A DNA stretch of 64,000 bases from Shinella pollutisoli (GTDB lineage Bacteria > Pseudomonadota > Alphaproteobacteria > Rhizobiales > Rhizobiaceae), in contig NZ_JANFDG010000007.1 of assembly GCF_024609765.1 (NCBI RefSeq), positions 112,163-176,162 on the forward strand. The letters are read 5' to 3'. The position numbers were made by a program, and so were the translations under genes. The notes under the pieces were generated by a model, which did not search any database, was not told where the DNA came from, and worked only from the letters and a program-made list of their open reading frames with translations. Positions 36,591 through 44,668 of this stretch are shown here, in pieces. The first letter of the stretch is position 1, and every line of letters begins with the position of its first letter.

Positions 36591-36615
36591 GGAACCTTTT
36601 TTGCGGCGCTGCATT
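36591..36615 (+). promoter_or_regulatory. Sigma-EcfG-like promoter of nepR-ecfG
   Basis: GGAAC (36591-36595), 16 bases, then CATT (36612-36615), one mismatch from CGTT. Its -35 element is back to back with that of phyR, forming the dyad GGTTCC-GTGCAG-GGAACC (36579-36596). Confidence 0.7.
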
Positions 36616-36675
36616 TCCACGGCGAAACGGATCCGGATCGGACAAGACACAGTGAGAGTGGCCGAAGTGAAAAGT

Positions 36676-36867
36676 ATGAACAGCAAGCCCGTAGGGAGGC
36701 TCACTCCCGCGAAGTCGGCTCTTGTGCCGGACAATCCCAATGCGCAGATTGCGTTGAAGCTCAGGAATTTCTATCAATCCGTACAGGACGAGGCTCTTCC
36801 CCAGCGCTTTCTGGATCTCCTGGAAAGACTGGATGCCGCTGAAGGCAGCGTACAACGAGCCGAGTGA
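36676..36867 (+). CDS. nepR: Anti-sigma factor NepR
   Basis: A 63-aa protein that sequesters sigma-EcfG until PhyR-P titrates it. The two conserved helices read NAQIALKLRNFYQSVQDEALPQRFLDLLERLDAAE, the NepR signature. ATG 36676 gives the normal family length; a GTG about eight codons upstream is the alternative, and the ribosome-binding site is weak. The ecfG ATG lies 8 bases after its stop. Confidence 0.93.
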   Translation: MNSKPVGRLTPAKSALVPDNPNAQIALKLRNFYQSVQDEALPQRFLDLLERLDAAEGSVQRAE

Positions 36868-36875
36868 GGGGAGCG

Positions 36876-37430
36876 ATGGAACAGGGGCAGACCACTTTCA
36901 AGCGTGAACTCCTCGCGGTTCTTCCGAGCCTGCGTGCTTTCGCCATCTCGCTGATCGGCCGCCACGACCAGGCCGACGATCTCGTGCAGGACACGATCAT
37001 GAAGGCCTGGGCCAAGCAGGAGCAGTTCGAGATGGGCACGAACATGAAGGCATGGCTCTTCACGATCCTGCGCAACGAACTCTACAGCAAGCTGCGCAAG
37101 CGCGGCCGCGAGGTGCAGGACAGCGACGGCATCTTCACCGAGAACCTCGCCCAGCACCCGTCGCAATACGGCTCGCTGGACATGCAGGACTTCAAGCGGG
37201 CGCTGGAGAAATTGCCGGACGAGCAGCGCGAGGCGATCATCCTCGTCGGCGCCTCTGGCTTCTCCTACGAGGAGGCGGCGGAGATCTGCGGCTGCGCGCT
37301 CGGCACGATCAAGAGCCGCGTCAACCGCGCGCGCCAGCGCCTGCAGGTCCTCCTTCAGGTCGACGGCGAGAGCGACTACGGGCCGGACGCCGTTTCGGCG
37401 CCGATCACCTCGCGGGCGTTCGCGTCTTGA
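36876..37430 (+). CDS. ecfG: General stress sigma factor EcfG
   Basis: ECF15-type RNA polymerase sigma factor of 184 aa. Region 2 runs from about residue 17 to 80 (LRAFAISLIGRHDQADDLVQDTIMKAWAKQ) and region 4 from about 110 to 165 (LPDEQREAIILVGASGFSYEEAAEICGCALGTIKSRVNRAR). ATG 36876 follows GAGGGAGCG. It is in an operon with nepR and directs transcription from GGAAC-N16-CGTT promoters such as those of phyR and the DUF883 gene. Confidence 0.96.
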   Translation: MEQGQTTFKRELLAVLPSLRAFAISLIGRHDQADDLVQDTIMKAWAKQEQFEMGTNMKAWLFTILRNELYSKLRKRGREVQDSDGIFTENLAQHPSQYGSLDMQDFKRALEKLPDEQREAIILVGASGFSYEEAAEICGCALGTIKSRVNRARQRLQVLLQVDGESDYGPDAVSAPITSRAFAS

Positions 37431-37547
37431 GGGCAGATGGTTGTATCGGCTTGCGGACATACGGTTTTGCTGGTCATCTGACAGGACGGGCCGTGACGCA
37501 CAGCCGGGCCGCGTGAAGACGGCCGAAGAACGCCGAACCGGGGGCTC

Positions 37548-39053
37548 ATGAAAGACAGGACCCAGGCCTTGCCGCCCGATGTCGCCGAAGCGCTCGGCGC
37601 GCCCCAGCGCATCGCCGCGCTGGAGGCGGCCGTGCCCGTCTTTCCGGGGCCGGATCCGGATTTCGACGACATCGCGGCCCTGGCGTCGGCGCTGTTTGCC
37701 GCGCCCATCGCGCTGGTGACCGTCCTTGGCCGGGTCGACCAGTGGTTCTTCGCCCGCCAGGGCACGAGCGACATCCGCGCCCCGTCCGACGCCTCGTTCT
37801 GTGCCCGCATGATCGCCGGGCCTGCGGGCTCGCCGCTGATCGTGCGGGATGCGCGCAACGACGTCCGCTTCGCCGGCCTGCCGACCGTGACGGGTGCGCC
37901 GCACCTGCGCTTCTATGCCGGTGCGCCGATCATGATCGACGGCCAGGCGATCGGCACGGTTTGCGTCTTCGACGTCGAGCCGCACGAGACTGTCGCCTCC
38001 GACGCGGCGGCGCGGCTGGCGCGGCTCGCCTCGCTCGCCGGCTCCGTCTTCAAGCTCAAGGAGGAGACGCGGCGCCGCACGCTTGCCGCGGAAGCCTCCT
38101 CGCGCGAGGAGCGCCGGCATGCGATGGCCCTCGACGCGGCCAATGTCGCAAGCTGGGTCTGGGACCTGAAGACCGGGTTCGTCTCCGGCAACGAGACCTT
38201 CTACCGCATGCTCGGCATTGCGCCCGCCCGGCCGATGCGTGCGCGCACCTTCTTCAAGGCCGTGCATTCGGCCAACCGCAAGGCGACGGTCGAGCGGCTG
38301 CGCGAGGCGCTGGCCGGCGGGCAGGAATACGACGAGGTGTTTCGCGCGCGCCAGTCGGGGCGCTGGCTGCTCGGGCGCGGGCGCGTGCACGAGCGGGACG
38401 CGGAAGGCCGGCCGACGCTCTTCGTCGGCGTGAACGTCGACGTGACGGATGCGCAGCTCGCCTCCGAGCGCACGCGCCTCCTGCTGCGCGAGCTCAACCA
38501 CCGGGTCAAGAACACGCTCGCCATGCTGCAGTCGCTGGCGCGCCAGACGCTGCGCCAGACGAGCGATCCGGTCGAGTTCATGGATGCCTTCGCCGGCCGG
38601 CTGCAGTCGCTGTCGGATGCGCATGCGCTCCTCAGCGACCACGAATGGGGCGTGATCCACCTCAACATGCTGCTGCAGAAGCAGCTCGTGCCCTATACGC
38701 TCGACTACGAGAGCCAGGTGGAGATCCACAAGGACGAGGTGGAGCTCGGGCCGGACCAGGCCGTGGGCCTCGGCCTCGTGCTGCACGAGCTGGCGACCAA
38801 CGCGCGCAAGTACGGCGCGCTGTCGGTGCGCAGCGGCAAGGTGGTCATCACCGCGCGCGTCGTCCTCGAGGAGGGCCAGCGCGTGCTCAACATGACCTGG
38901 CACGAGGTCGGCGGCCCGCCGGTCTCGCCGCCGAGCCATCGCGGCTTCGGCTCGATCCTGATCGAGCGCAGCCTGGACAAGGTGCTCGGCAGCAGCGTGC
39001 ACGTCGAGTACCTGCCGCAGGGCGTCACCGCGCTGGTGCGCATGCCGCTCTGA
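37548..39053 (+). CDS. HWE-family sensor histidine kinase (GAF-PAS)
   Basis: Soluble 501-aa kinase. A GAF domain (about 20-170), a PAS domain (about 190-305) and an HWE kinase core from 310. The phospho-acceptor is H318 in LLRELNHRVKN; the N-box is HELATNARKYGAL, and the W-x-E element is MTWHEVGG, the features that define the HWE family. It lies just after ecfG and is a good candidate for phosphorylating PhyR. No membrane segment is seen, so the signal is probably cytosolic. Confidence 0.92.
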   Translation: MKDRTQALPPDVAEALGAPQRIAALEAAVPVFPGPDPDFDDIAALASALFAAPIALVTVLGRVDQWFFARQGTSDIRAPSDASFCARMIAGPAGSPLIVRDARNDVRFAGLPTVTGAPHLRFYAGAPIMIDGQAIGTVCVFDVEPHETVASDAAARLARLASLAGSVFKLKEETRRRTLAAEASSREERRHAMALDAANVASWVWDLKTGFVSGNETFYRMLGIAPARPMRARTFFKAVHSANRKATVERLREALAGGQEYDEVFRARQSGRWLLGRGRVHERDAEGRPTLFVGVNVDVTDAQLASERTRLLLRELNHRVKNTLAMLQSLARQTLRQTSDPVEFMDAFAGRLQSLSDAHALLSDHEWGVIHLNMLLQKQLVPYTLDYESQVEIHKDEVELGPDQAVGLGLVLHELATNARKYGALSVRSGKVVITARVVLEEGQRVLNMTWHEVGGPPVSPPSHRGFGSILIERSLDKVLGSSVHVEYLPQGVTALVRMPL

Positions 39054-39056
39054 CGG

Positions 39057-39488
39057 TCAGTCGCGGCGGCGGCGGGATTTCGGGGCGAACAGGTAGCCGA
39101 GGGCGAGCGCGATGCCGGTCGCGGCGAACGGCCTCCTGACGGCGAGCGCGGCGGCGGCGGCCATCAGGTCGCGCCGGGCGGCGAGCTGCTCGCGGCGGAT
39201 GCGGCGAAGCTCCCGTTCGCGGCGGTTCCTCACGACGAGGATCGCGAGCACGATCAGCGCGGCGAGCAGGAAGCCGCCGGCAAGGCCGAACAGCGCCGGC
39301 ACCGCGCCGTAGCGCCCGGCAAGCAGGATCGCGGTCGCGACGACGGCGAGCACATAGGCGGTGCCCGCGAGAAGCCCGATCGCGAGGCCGGCGATCGCCG
39401 TGCGCTTGGCGGTCGAGACCTCTTCGCCGACGCGATCCTCGACCCGGGTGTAGACATTCTGTGCGAGGATGGCGACGAGGGAAAGCAT
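39057..39488 (-). CDS. Holin-X-like (phage holin superfamily III) membrane protein
   Basis: A 143-aa protein with two long central TM helices (about residues 28-55 and 62-87) and a basic, Arg-rich C-terminal half containing a third hydrophobic segment (FAATGIALALGYLFAP). It resembles the putative Actinobacterial holin-X/phage-holin family. Such genes in rhizobia are usually envelope-stress proteins rather than phage lysis genes, and there is no phage DNA here. It is 18 bases downstream of the DUF883 gene and should share its EcfG promoter. Confidence 0.75.
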   Translation of the reverse strand: MLSLVAILAQNVYTRVEDRVGEEVSTAKRTAIAGLAIGLLAGTAYVLAVVATAILLAGRYGAVPALFGLAGGFLLAALIVLAILVVRNRRERELRRIRREQLAARRDLMAAAAALAVRRPFAATGIALALGYLFAPKSRRRRD

Positions 39489-39506
39489 GCCGTTGCGATC
39501 CCCGCC

Positions 39507-39884
39507 TCAGCGCCGCATCAGCGCGGCGATGACGAAGCCCGCGGCCGCGGCGAGGCCGAGGGCGGCGAGCGGATGCTCGTGCACGCTCCTGCGGATCTCC
39601 TTGCCCGACTGGCGGTAGCGGTCCTGGAGGGAGGCGAGGATATCCTCGCCGGCGGCGATCATGTCGTGCAGGTCGCTTTCGGCGCGCTCCTTCAGGTCCC
39701 CGGCCAGGTCCTGAGCGGCGGCACCCGCCTTCCTGCGTGCCTTGCGGGCGTCGCCCGCGAGCGAGCCGGCGAGCGCGGCGATTTCCGCGCGCAGCTCGGC
39801 GATCTGCTCCTCCACCGCTTGCGCCTCTTCCCGAAGCCCGCTGCGAAGGGTCTTGCTGCGCGACGAAAACAGTCCGTTGGCCAT
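39507..39884 (-). CDS. DUF883 (ElaB/YqjD-like) membrane-anchored stress protein
   Basis: A 125-aa protein. A long charged amphipathic helix (about residues 15-100) is followed by a C-terminal TM helix with a GlyAla-rich stretch (HPLAALGLAAAAGFVIAALMRR), the DUF883 layout. ElaB and YqjD of E. coli are stationary-phase inner-membrane, ribosome-associated proteins. ATG 39884 has GGAGAA upstream. A perfect sigma-EcfG promoter precedes it, tying it to the general stress response. Confidence 0.85.
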   Translation of the reverse strand: MANGLFSSRSKTLRSGLREEAQAVEEQIAELRAEIAALAGSLAGDARKARRKAGAAAQDLAGDLKERAESDLHDMIAAGEDILASLQDRYRQSGKEIRRSVHEHPLAALGLAAAAGFVIAALMRR

Positions 39885-39942
39885 GCCGGTTCTCCTTTTT
39901 GCGACCGTCCGCGCGACAGGCGGAACGGTGTTCGCGGCGGAC

Positions 39943-39967
39943 AACGCGCAATCGCGCGAAAAGTTCC
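39943..39967 (-). promoter_or_regulatory. Sigma-EcfG promoter of the DUF883-holin-like operon
   Basis: On the minus strand GGAAC (39967-39963), 16 bases, CGTT (39946-39943): a perfect match. It lies between the hmuV stop and the DUF883 start, so these genes have their own stress promoter although hmuV precedes them on the same strand. Confidence 0.85.
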
Positions 39968-39984
39968 GCCCGGGAACCGGAGAT

Positions 39985-40773
39985 TCACGTCGACGCGGTG
40001 TGCGGCAGCACGAAGGGAATGCCGGGCGCCGGAACGGTGTTGATGCGCATGCGGCAGCCGAAGACGGTCTCCATCGCATCGTCCGTCATCACCTCGGCCG
40101 GCGGGCCGGCAAGCTCGATGCGGCCGCCGCGCATCATCACCATGTGGTCGGCGAACATGGCGGTGAGGTTCAGGTCGTGCATCACGGCGACGACGCCGCC
40201 GCCGCCTGCGCAATAGCGCCGCGCGAGCTGCATGATGGTGAGCTGGTGGCGGATGTCGAGCGCCGAGACCGGTTCGTCGAGCATCAGGAAGCAGGGCTCG
40301 CCGTCGAGCACAGGCTCCCAGATCTGCGACAGCACGCGGGCGAGCTGCACGCGCTGCTGCTCGCCGCCGGAAAGCTCCTGGTAGAGCCGGCCGGCGAAGC
40401 CCGCGAGGTCGACGGCGGCGAGCGCCTCGGCGGTAATGGCGTCGATGCGTTCGGCATGGCGGTTCGGGCCGACCGAAAGGCCGAGGCGGACGATCTCGCG
40501 CACGGTGAAGGGAAAGGCGATGGTGGCGGCCTGCGGCAGCACCGCGCGCTTGACGGCGAGCTGCCACGGCTCCAGCCGGCGCACGTCGTGGCCGTTGATG
40601 GCGATCTCGCCGGTGCTCGAAAGCTCGCCGGCGAGCGCCTTCATCGTCGTCGTCTTGCCGGAGCCGTTAGGGCCGACGATGGCGGTGAGCGCGCCCGCCT
40701 TCGCCTCCAGCGACACGCCGTGCACGATGGTCTTGCCGGACAGGCTGACTGTGAGGTTCCTTGCGCGGATCAT
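39985..40773 (-). CDS. hmuV: Hemin ABC importer ATPase
   Basis: A 262-aa HmuV/BtuD-type ATPase energising heme import. It has Walker A GPNGSGKTTT near 34-43, signature LSGGEQQRVQLARVL, Walker B CFLMLDEPVSALD and switch His VMHDLNLTA. It is the last gene of hmuSTUV, 7 bases after hmuU. Confidence 0.95.
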   Translation of the reverse strand: MIRARNLTVSLSGKTIVHGVSLEAKAGALTAIVGPNGSGKTTTMKALAGELSSTGEIAINGHDVRRLEPWQLAVKRAVLPQAATIAFPFTVREIVRLGLSVGPNRHAERIDAITAEALAAVDLAGFAGRLYQELSGGEQQRVQLARVLSQIWEPVLDGEPCFLMLDEPVSALDIRHQLTIMQLARRYCAGGGGVVAVMHDLNLTAMFADHMVMMRGGRIELAGPPAEVMTDDAMETVFGCRMRINTVPAPGIPFVLPHTAST

Positions 40774-40780
40774 GATATGC

Positions 40781-41902
40781 TCACCAGCCGTTGCGCCCGC
40801 GGTCGCGCAGGAGCACCCAGAGGAAGAAGGGTGCGCCGGCGAGCGCCGTGATGATGCCGATCGGCAGCTCGGCGGGGGCGACGACGGTGCGCGCCAGCAT
40901 GTCGGCGCCGAGCAGCAGCACGCCGCCGAAGAGCGCCGAGGCCGGCAGCAGGTAGCGGTGGTCCGGGCCGATGACGAGGCGCAGCAGGTGCGGCACGACG
41001 ATGCCGACGAAGCCGATGCCGCCGCTGACGGCGACCGAGGCGCCGACGGCGCCGGCGACCGCCACGACGGCGGTGTATTTCAGCCGCTGCACCTTCACGC
41101 CCATGTGGAAGGCGGCGGCCTCGCCGAGCGTGATGGCGTTGAGCCCGCGCGACAGGAAGGGCACGACGAGCAGCGCCAGCAGGATGACGGGGCCGGCGGC
41201 GAGAAGCTTCGTCCAGGTCATGCCGGCGAGCGAGCCGAGGTTCCAGAAGGTGATGTCGCGCAGCTGCTTGTCGTCGGCCATGTAGATGAGGATGCCGGTG
41301 ACGGCGCCGGCAAGTGCGGCGATGGCGATGCCGGCGAGCAGCATGGTGGCGACCGAGGTCTGGCCGCCGCGCGTGGCGATGCGGTAGAGGACGAGCGTCG
41401 TGATCAGGCCGCCGACGAAGGCGGCGAGCGGCAGCGCGAAAGCGCCGAGCGTCGCCATCACCGCGGGCGGCAGGCCGGCGCCCAGCACGATCATCAGCAC
41501 GGCGCCGAGCGCCGAGCCGGAGGAGATGCCGACGAGGCCGGGATCGGCAAGGGGATTGCGGAACAGGCCCTGCATCACCGCGCCGGACATGGCGAGCGCG
41601 GCGCCGATCAGGAAGCCGAGGAGCGCGCGCGGCATGCGGATGTCGAAGACGATGATGCGGTCGCGCAGGCTGAGCGCCGTCTCGTCGGCGCCGGTGACGA
41701 GCGCCCTGATGACGTTGACCGCGGAGGCGTCGGAGGCGCCGGTCGCGACCGAGAGCGCCAGGGACACGACAGCGAGGACCGCAAGCAGCAGGATCGCCAG
41801 GCGCGCGGCCTGCGTGCGGTCGCCGCTCGCCCGCGCCGCGGACGGCGAGGTCACGGCGGGACCGCGCGCGAAACGGCCGCGCATGGCGTCACTGAGAGAC
41901 AT
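40781..41902 (-). CDS. hmuU: Hemin ABC importer permease
   Basis: FecCD/BtuC-type permease of 373 aa with about ten TM helices after a 35-residue cytosolic N-terminus. Typical stretches are RMPRALLGFLIGAALAMSGAVMQGLFRNPLADPGLVGISSGSALGAV and GIGFVGIVVPHLLRLVIGPDHRYLLP. Its start overlaps the hmuT end by 14 bases. Confidence 0.95.
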   Translation of the reverse strand: MSLSDAMRGRFARGPAVTSPSAARASGDRTQAARLAILLLAVLAVVSLALSVATGASDASAVNVIRALVTGADETALSLRDRIIVFDIRMPRALLGFLIGAALAMSGAVMQGLFRNPLADPGLVGISSGSALGAVLMIVLGAGLPPAVMATLGAFALPLAAFVGGLITTLVLYRIATRGGQTSVATMLLAGIAIAALAGAVTGILIYMADDKQLRDITFWNLGSLAGMTWTKLLAAGPVILLALLVVPFLSRGLNAITLGEAAAFHMGVKVQRLKYTAVVAVAGAVGASVAVSGGIGFVGIVVPHLLRLVIGPDHRYLLPASALFGGVLLLGADMLARTVVAPAELPIGIITALAGAPFFLWVLLRDRGRNGW

Positions 41903-42836
41903 GGCCCTTGCCGTAGAGTTCGCCGTTCAGGTCGCGGATGGCGGAGGCCGTGCGCGGGCCGAAGCCGAGGAGGTGCAGGCTGTTCATGCGCAGCACCGCC
42001 TTGTTGGCGGCCGCCGGGGTGACGGAGATCGCCGGATGGGCCAGCAGTTCCTCGTCGCCGGCGTCGGAGCCCGGACGGCTCATCACCATGATGACGTCGG
42101 GCTTCGCCTTGACGATCGCCTCGTCGGAGAGCGGCTTGTAGCCCTCGAAGGCGCCTTCCGTGGCGTTGATCGCGCCGGCGAGGCCGATGATGCCGTCGGC
42201 GGCCGTGTGGCCGCCCGCCGCCATGATCTTCCCGTTCTGGAAGGACAGGATGAAGAGCACGCGCTTGCGCTCCGCCTCCGGCCGCTTGGCGGCGTCGGCG
42301 ATGGCCGCGTCGAGGTCGGCGGCGACCTGGTCCTCCAGGGCCTTGGCCTTTTCCGGCACGCCGAGCACGTCGCCGACGACGGCGATCTTCCTCAGGATCG
42401 CCGCGCGGTCGTAGCCTTCCGGCACGGTCTCGAAGGGGATGCCGGCGCTCTTCAGCACGGCGAGCGCGTCCGGCGGACCGGCGCCCTCGATGGAGAGGAT
42501 CGCCGTCGGGTTCATGGCGATCACGCCTTCCGGCGAGAGCGCGCGCATGTAGCCGACGTCGGGCAGCGCGTTGGCGGCCTCAGGAAAGGTGCTGGTGGAA
42601 TCGCGGGCGACGAGGCGGCCTTCCTCGCCGAGCGCATAGACGATCTCCGTCACGGCGCCGCCGATGGCGACGAGCCGCGACGTGTCGATCTTCTGCATCT
42701 CCTGGGCGACCGCCCGGGAGACGAAGCTGTCCGTGCCGGGGGCGGCGAACGGCGCCAGGAGCGGCGCCGACAGGGCGAACACGGTAAGGGCCACTTCCCA
42801 GGGGCGGGCGCGGCGGAAATCGAAGCTCTTGCTCAT
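41889..42836 (-). CDS. hmuT: Hemin-binding periplasmic protein
   Basis: A 315-aa TroA-type binding protein. An N-terminal hydrophobic export signal (VALTVFALSAPLLAPFAAPG) precedes the mature start near QEMQKIDTSRLVAIGGAVTEIVYALG, a typical HmuT N-terminus. DSTSTFPEAANALPDVGYMRALSPEGV carries the conserved heme-site Tyr. It passes heme to HmuUV and lies 91 bases downstream of hmuS. Confidence 0.92.
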   Translation of the reverse strand: MSKSFDFRRARPWEVALTVFALSAPLLAPFAAPGTDSFVSRAVAQEMQKIDTSRLVAIGGAVTEIVYALGEEGRLVARDSTSTFPEAANALPDVGYMRALSPEGVIAMNPTAILSIEGAGPPDALAVLKSAGIPFETVPEGYDRAAILRKIAVVGDVLGVPEKAKALEDQVAADLDAAIADAAKRPEAERKRVLFILSFQNGKIMAAGGHTAADGIIGLAGAINATEGAFEGYKPLSDEAIVKAKPDVIMVMSRPGSDAGDEELLAHPAISVTPAAANKAVLRMNSLHLLGFGPRTASAIRDLNGELYGKGHVSQ

Positions 42837-42927
42837 TGTCTTGATCCTTCGCGGGGTCGTGATCCTACGCGGTTGTCTCTGTCTCTGCGCAATTCCGGAC
42901 GCAAGGCCGCCGGAACGGCTCCGGTTC

Positions 42928-43974
42928 TCAGGCGGCGACGCTGTCGGGGCGCGGCAGGCCGTCGAGGATTTCGCGCCATTCGGGACGCTCGGCGATGCCT
43001 TCCTTGCGCGGGCCGAAGAACTGGATGATCATCTCGCCCTTGGCGTCATAGGCCTCCAGCGAGGTGACGTGGCCGTCGGCCGTCGGCTTGCGCACCACCC
43101 AGCACTCGACGATGTGGTCCATGCGCAGGTGCAGGTGGAAGGTCGGGTCCATGACGTTGAGCCACGGCCCCATCGGCTGGATGTTCTTCACCGGGCCGGT
43201 GTGGATCTGGATGCAGCCGTCGTTGCCAACGAAGCACATGATCGGCGTGTCGTTCTCGGCGGCGCTGCGCATCATGTCGCCCACGGCGTCGGCGCGCACC
43301 TGCCAGGCGAAATCCTCGCCGACGCTGCGCACGGCGTCCTGCCGGGCGATCTTCAGCTTGCGCAGCATGCCGAAGAACTGGTGGGTGTCGGTCATCGCGC
43401 TCCATTCGGCGCGCAGCGCCGCCACGTCGACGGGGCCTGTGTCGTTCACCTTCTCGGTGACGACCTCGACGAAGTCCTGCGACTGGTCGTCGAGGCGGAA
43501 GTCGGCGACGATCGCCTCGTAGGCCTCGAGATCGGAAGCCGGGCGCAGGTGCACCTTGTGCACGGCGTTGCCGGCCTTGTCGAAGAACTGCAGGCTGCGG
43601 CGGACGGTCTCGCCGTCGGTCTTCGTCACGGCGAAGCCGTGCGCCCAGCGGGTGGGAAAGATGCGCAGGTCGACGTTCTCGCCGAGCACGATCGAGGCGT
43701 GCTTGCCGGTCTCGATCTTCTCGAAGACGCCGATCTTCTCGTGCACGGCGCTCTCGTTGCGCGTGAGCACCATGACCTCGCCGAGCGCCTCGGCGCGCTC
43801 CAGGAAGCGGTTCGCGCCGCCGTCGATGCGCACGGCCGTGAGGCCCACTTCGGCGGCGACGAGGGCGGCTTCGGAAATGCCGAGCTGGGCGGCGATGTCG
43901 CGCTCGCGCATCTTCGGGTTTTCGGCACGGAAGGCGCGGATCTCGGCGGGCGTCGGGCGGGGCGTGTTTGACAT
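42928..43974 (-). CDS. hmuS: Hemin-degrading/heme chaperone protein HmuS
   Basis: Cytoplasmic 348-aa HemS/ChuX-type protein with two tandem repeats (about 30-170 and 190-340). It binds incoming heme and delivers or degrades it. The histidine-rich heme-contact motifs HKVHL and FHLHLR, WAHGFAV and IQIHTGPVKNIQPMGPWLNVMD are family signatures. It is the first hmu gene. No hmuP (HemP) gene was found next to it, although the usual rhizobial order is hmuPSTUV. Confidence 0.94.
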   Translation of the reverse strand: MSNTPRPTPAEIRAFRAENPKMRERDIAAQLGISEAALVAAEVGLTAVRIDGGANRFLERAEALGEVMVLTRNESAVHEKIGVFEKIETGKHASIVLGENVDLRIFPTRWAHGFAVTKTDGETVRRSLQFFDKAGNAVHKVHLRPASDLEAYEAIVADFRLDDQSQDFVEVVTEKVNDTGPVDVAALRAEWSAMTDTHQFFGMLRKLKIARQDAVRSVGEDFAWQVRADAVGDMMRSAAENDTPIMCFVGNDGCIQIHTGPVKNIQPMGPWLNVMDPTFHLHLRMDHIVECWVVRKPTADGHVTSLEAYDAKGEMIIQFFGPRKEGIAERPEWREILDGLPRPDSVAA

Positions 43975-44087
43975 GGCGTGACCTTGAATGAAACTGGACC
44001 TGCCGCCGCATTCCCGGGCCGCACTTTTCCGTCAACGAATTTTGTTTTCGGAACAGGGGGTTGCCGGGAATTTGGGGCGTACTATCT

Positions 44088-44102
44088 TGACTTCCTTACT
44101 CA
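44088..44102. promoter_or_regulatory. IRO-box-like site between hmuS and the tonB unit
   Basis: TGA-N9-TCA, the pattern associated with the iron regulator RirA in rhizobia, in the 222-base space between divergent hmuS and the secreted-protein/tonB unit. TTGACT (44087-44092) overlapping it could serve as a plus-strand -35 with TATGCA at 44111-44116. The motif fixes only six bases, so context carries most of the weight. Confidence 0.5.
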
Positions 44103-44196
44103 TATTTACCTATGCACGCAATACCGGCGCGGTAAACTCGTGTTAATTCTCTGCGGGGACGGCCGGCCCGGATGGACATTTGAGACAGGCGAACCC

Positions 44197-44628
44197 ATGA
44201 CCCCACGCACGCTTCTGCTTACCGCCATGTTCTGCATTGCCGCCGCCGGCGGTGCCCCGGCGCAGGAGGCGTCGGCGGCCAAGGGGCTCGAAATCGAGCT
44301 CAATGCCCTCGAATCGTCGCAGAAGGGGTGCAAGTTCACCTTCGTCGCGGGCAACAGGCTGGCCGAGGGCGTGTCGAAGGTCTCCTTCGAGTTCGTGATC
44401 TTCAACGACAAGGGCACGGTGGAGCGCCTAGCGCTGCTCGACTTCCGCGACCTGCCGGCCGGCAAGTCCAAGGTGCGCCAGTTCGACGTGCCGGGGATCG
44501 CCTGCGAGAACGTGAAGAACCTTCTGATCAACGACGCCCCGGTCTGCGAGGGCGAGGGGATCGACAAGGGCCGTTGCATGGACGGCATCGTGACGCGGTC
44601 GAAGGCGACCGCCGGCCTCGAAGGCTGA
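44197..44628 (+). CDS. Small secreted protein upstream of tonB
   Basis: A 143-aa exported protein: signal peptide TLLLTAMFCIAAAGGAPAQ and then a mature part with four Cys, read as LEIELNALESSQKGCKFTFVAGNRL and CENVKNLLINDAPVCEGEGIDKGRC. It lies 40 bases before tonB on the same strand and opposite hmuS, behind an IRO-like box, so iron control and a periplasmic role in TonB-dependent uptake are plausible. I cannot name the family. Confidence 0.75.
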   Translation: MTPRTLLLTAMFCIAAAGGAPAQEASAAKGLEIELNALESSQKGCKFTFVAGNRLAEGVSKVSFEFVIFNDKGTVERLALLDFRDLPAGKSKVRQFDVPGIACENVKNLLINDAPVCEGEGIDKGRCMDGIVTRSKATAGLEG

Positions 44629-44668
44629 GTGAACGGCGCGCGCATGAGGCGCGTGCCCCGGAAATGGA

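Noticed and set aside
39057..39488. Prophage remnant suggested by the holin-like gene
   Set aside because: No other phage genes, no attachment-site repeats, and an EcfG promoter drives the operon; this holin-like family is common in chromosomal stress loci.
39932..39957. A second EcfG-like GGAAC on the plus strand near the DUF883 promoter
   Set aside because: No CGTT-like element lies 16-17 bases downstream and no plus-strand gene follows.
42837..42927. hmuP-like small gene in the hmuS-hmuT gap
   Set aside because: None of the frames shows the HemP pattern (G-x-Y-x-L-R/K...GKLILTK-like ending), and no start with a ribosome-binding site fits.
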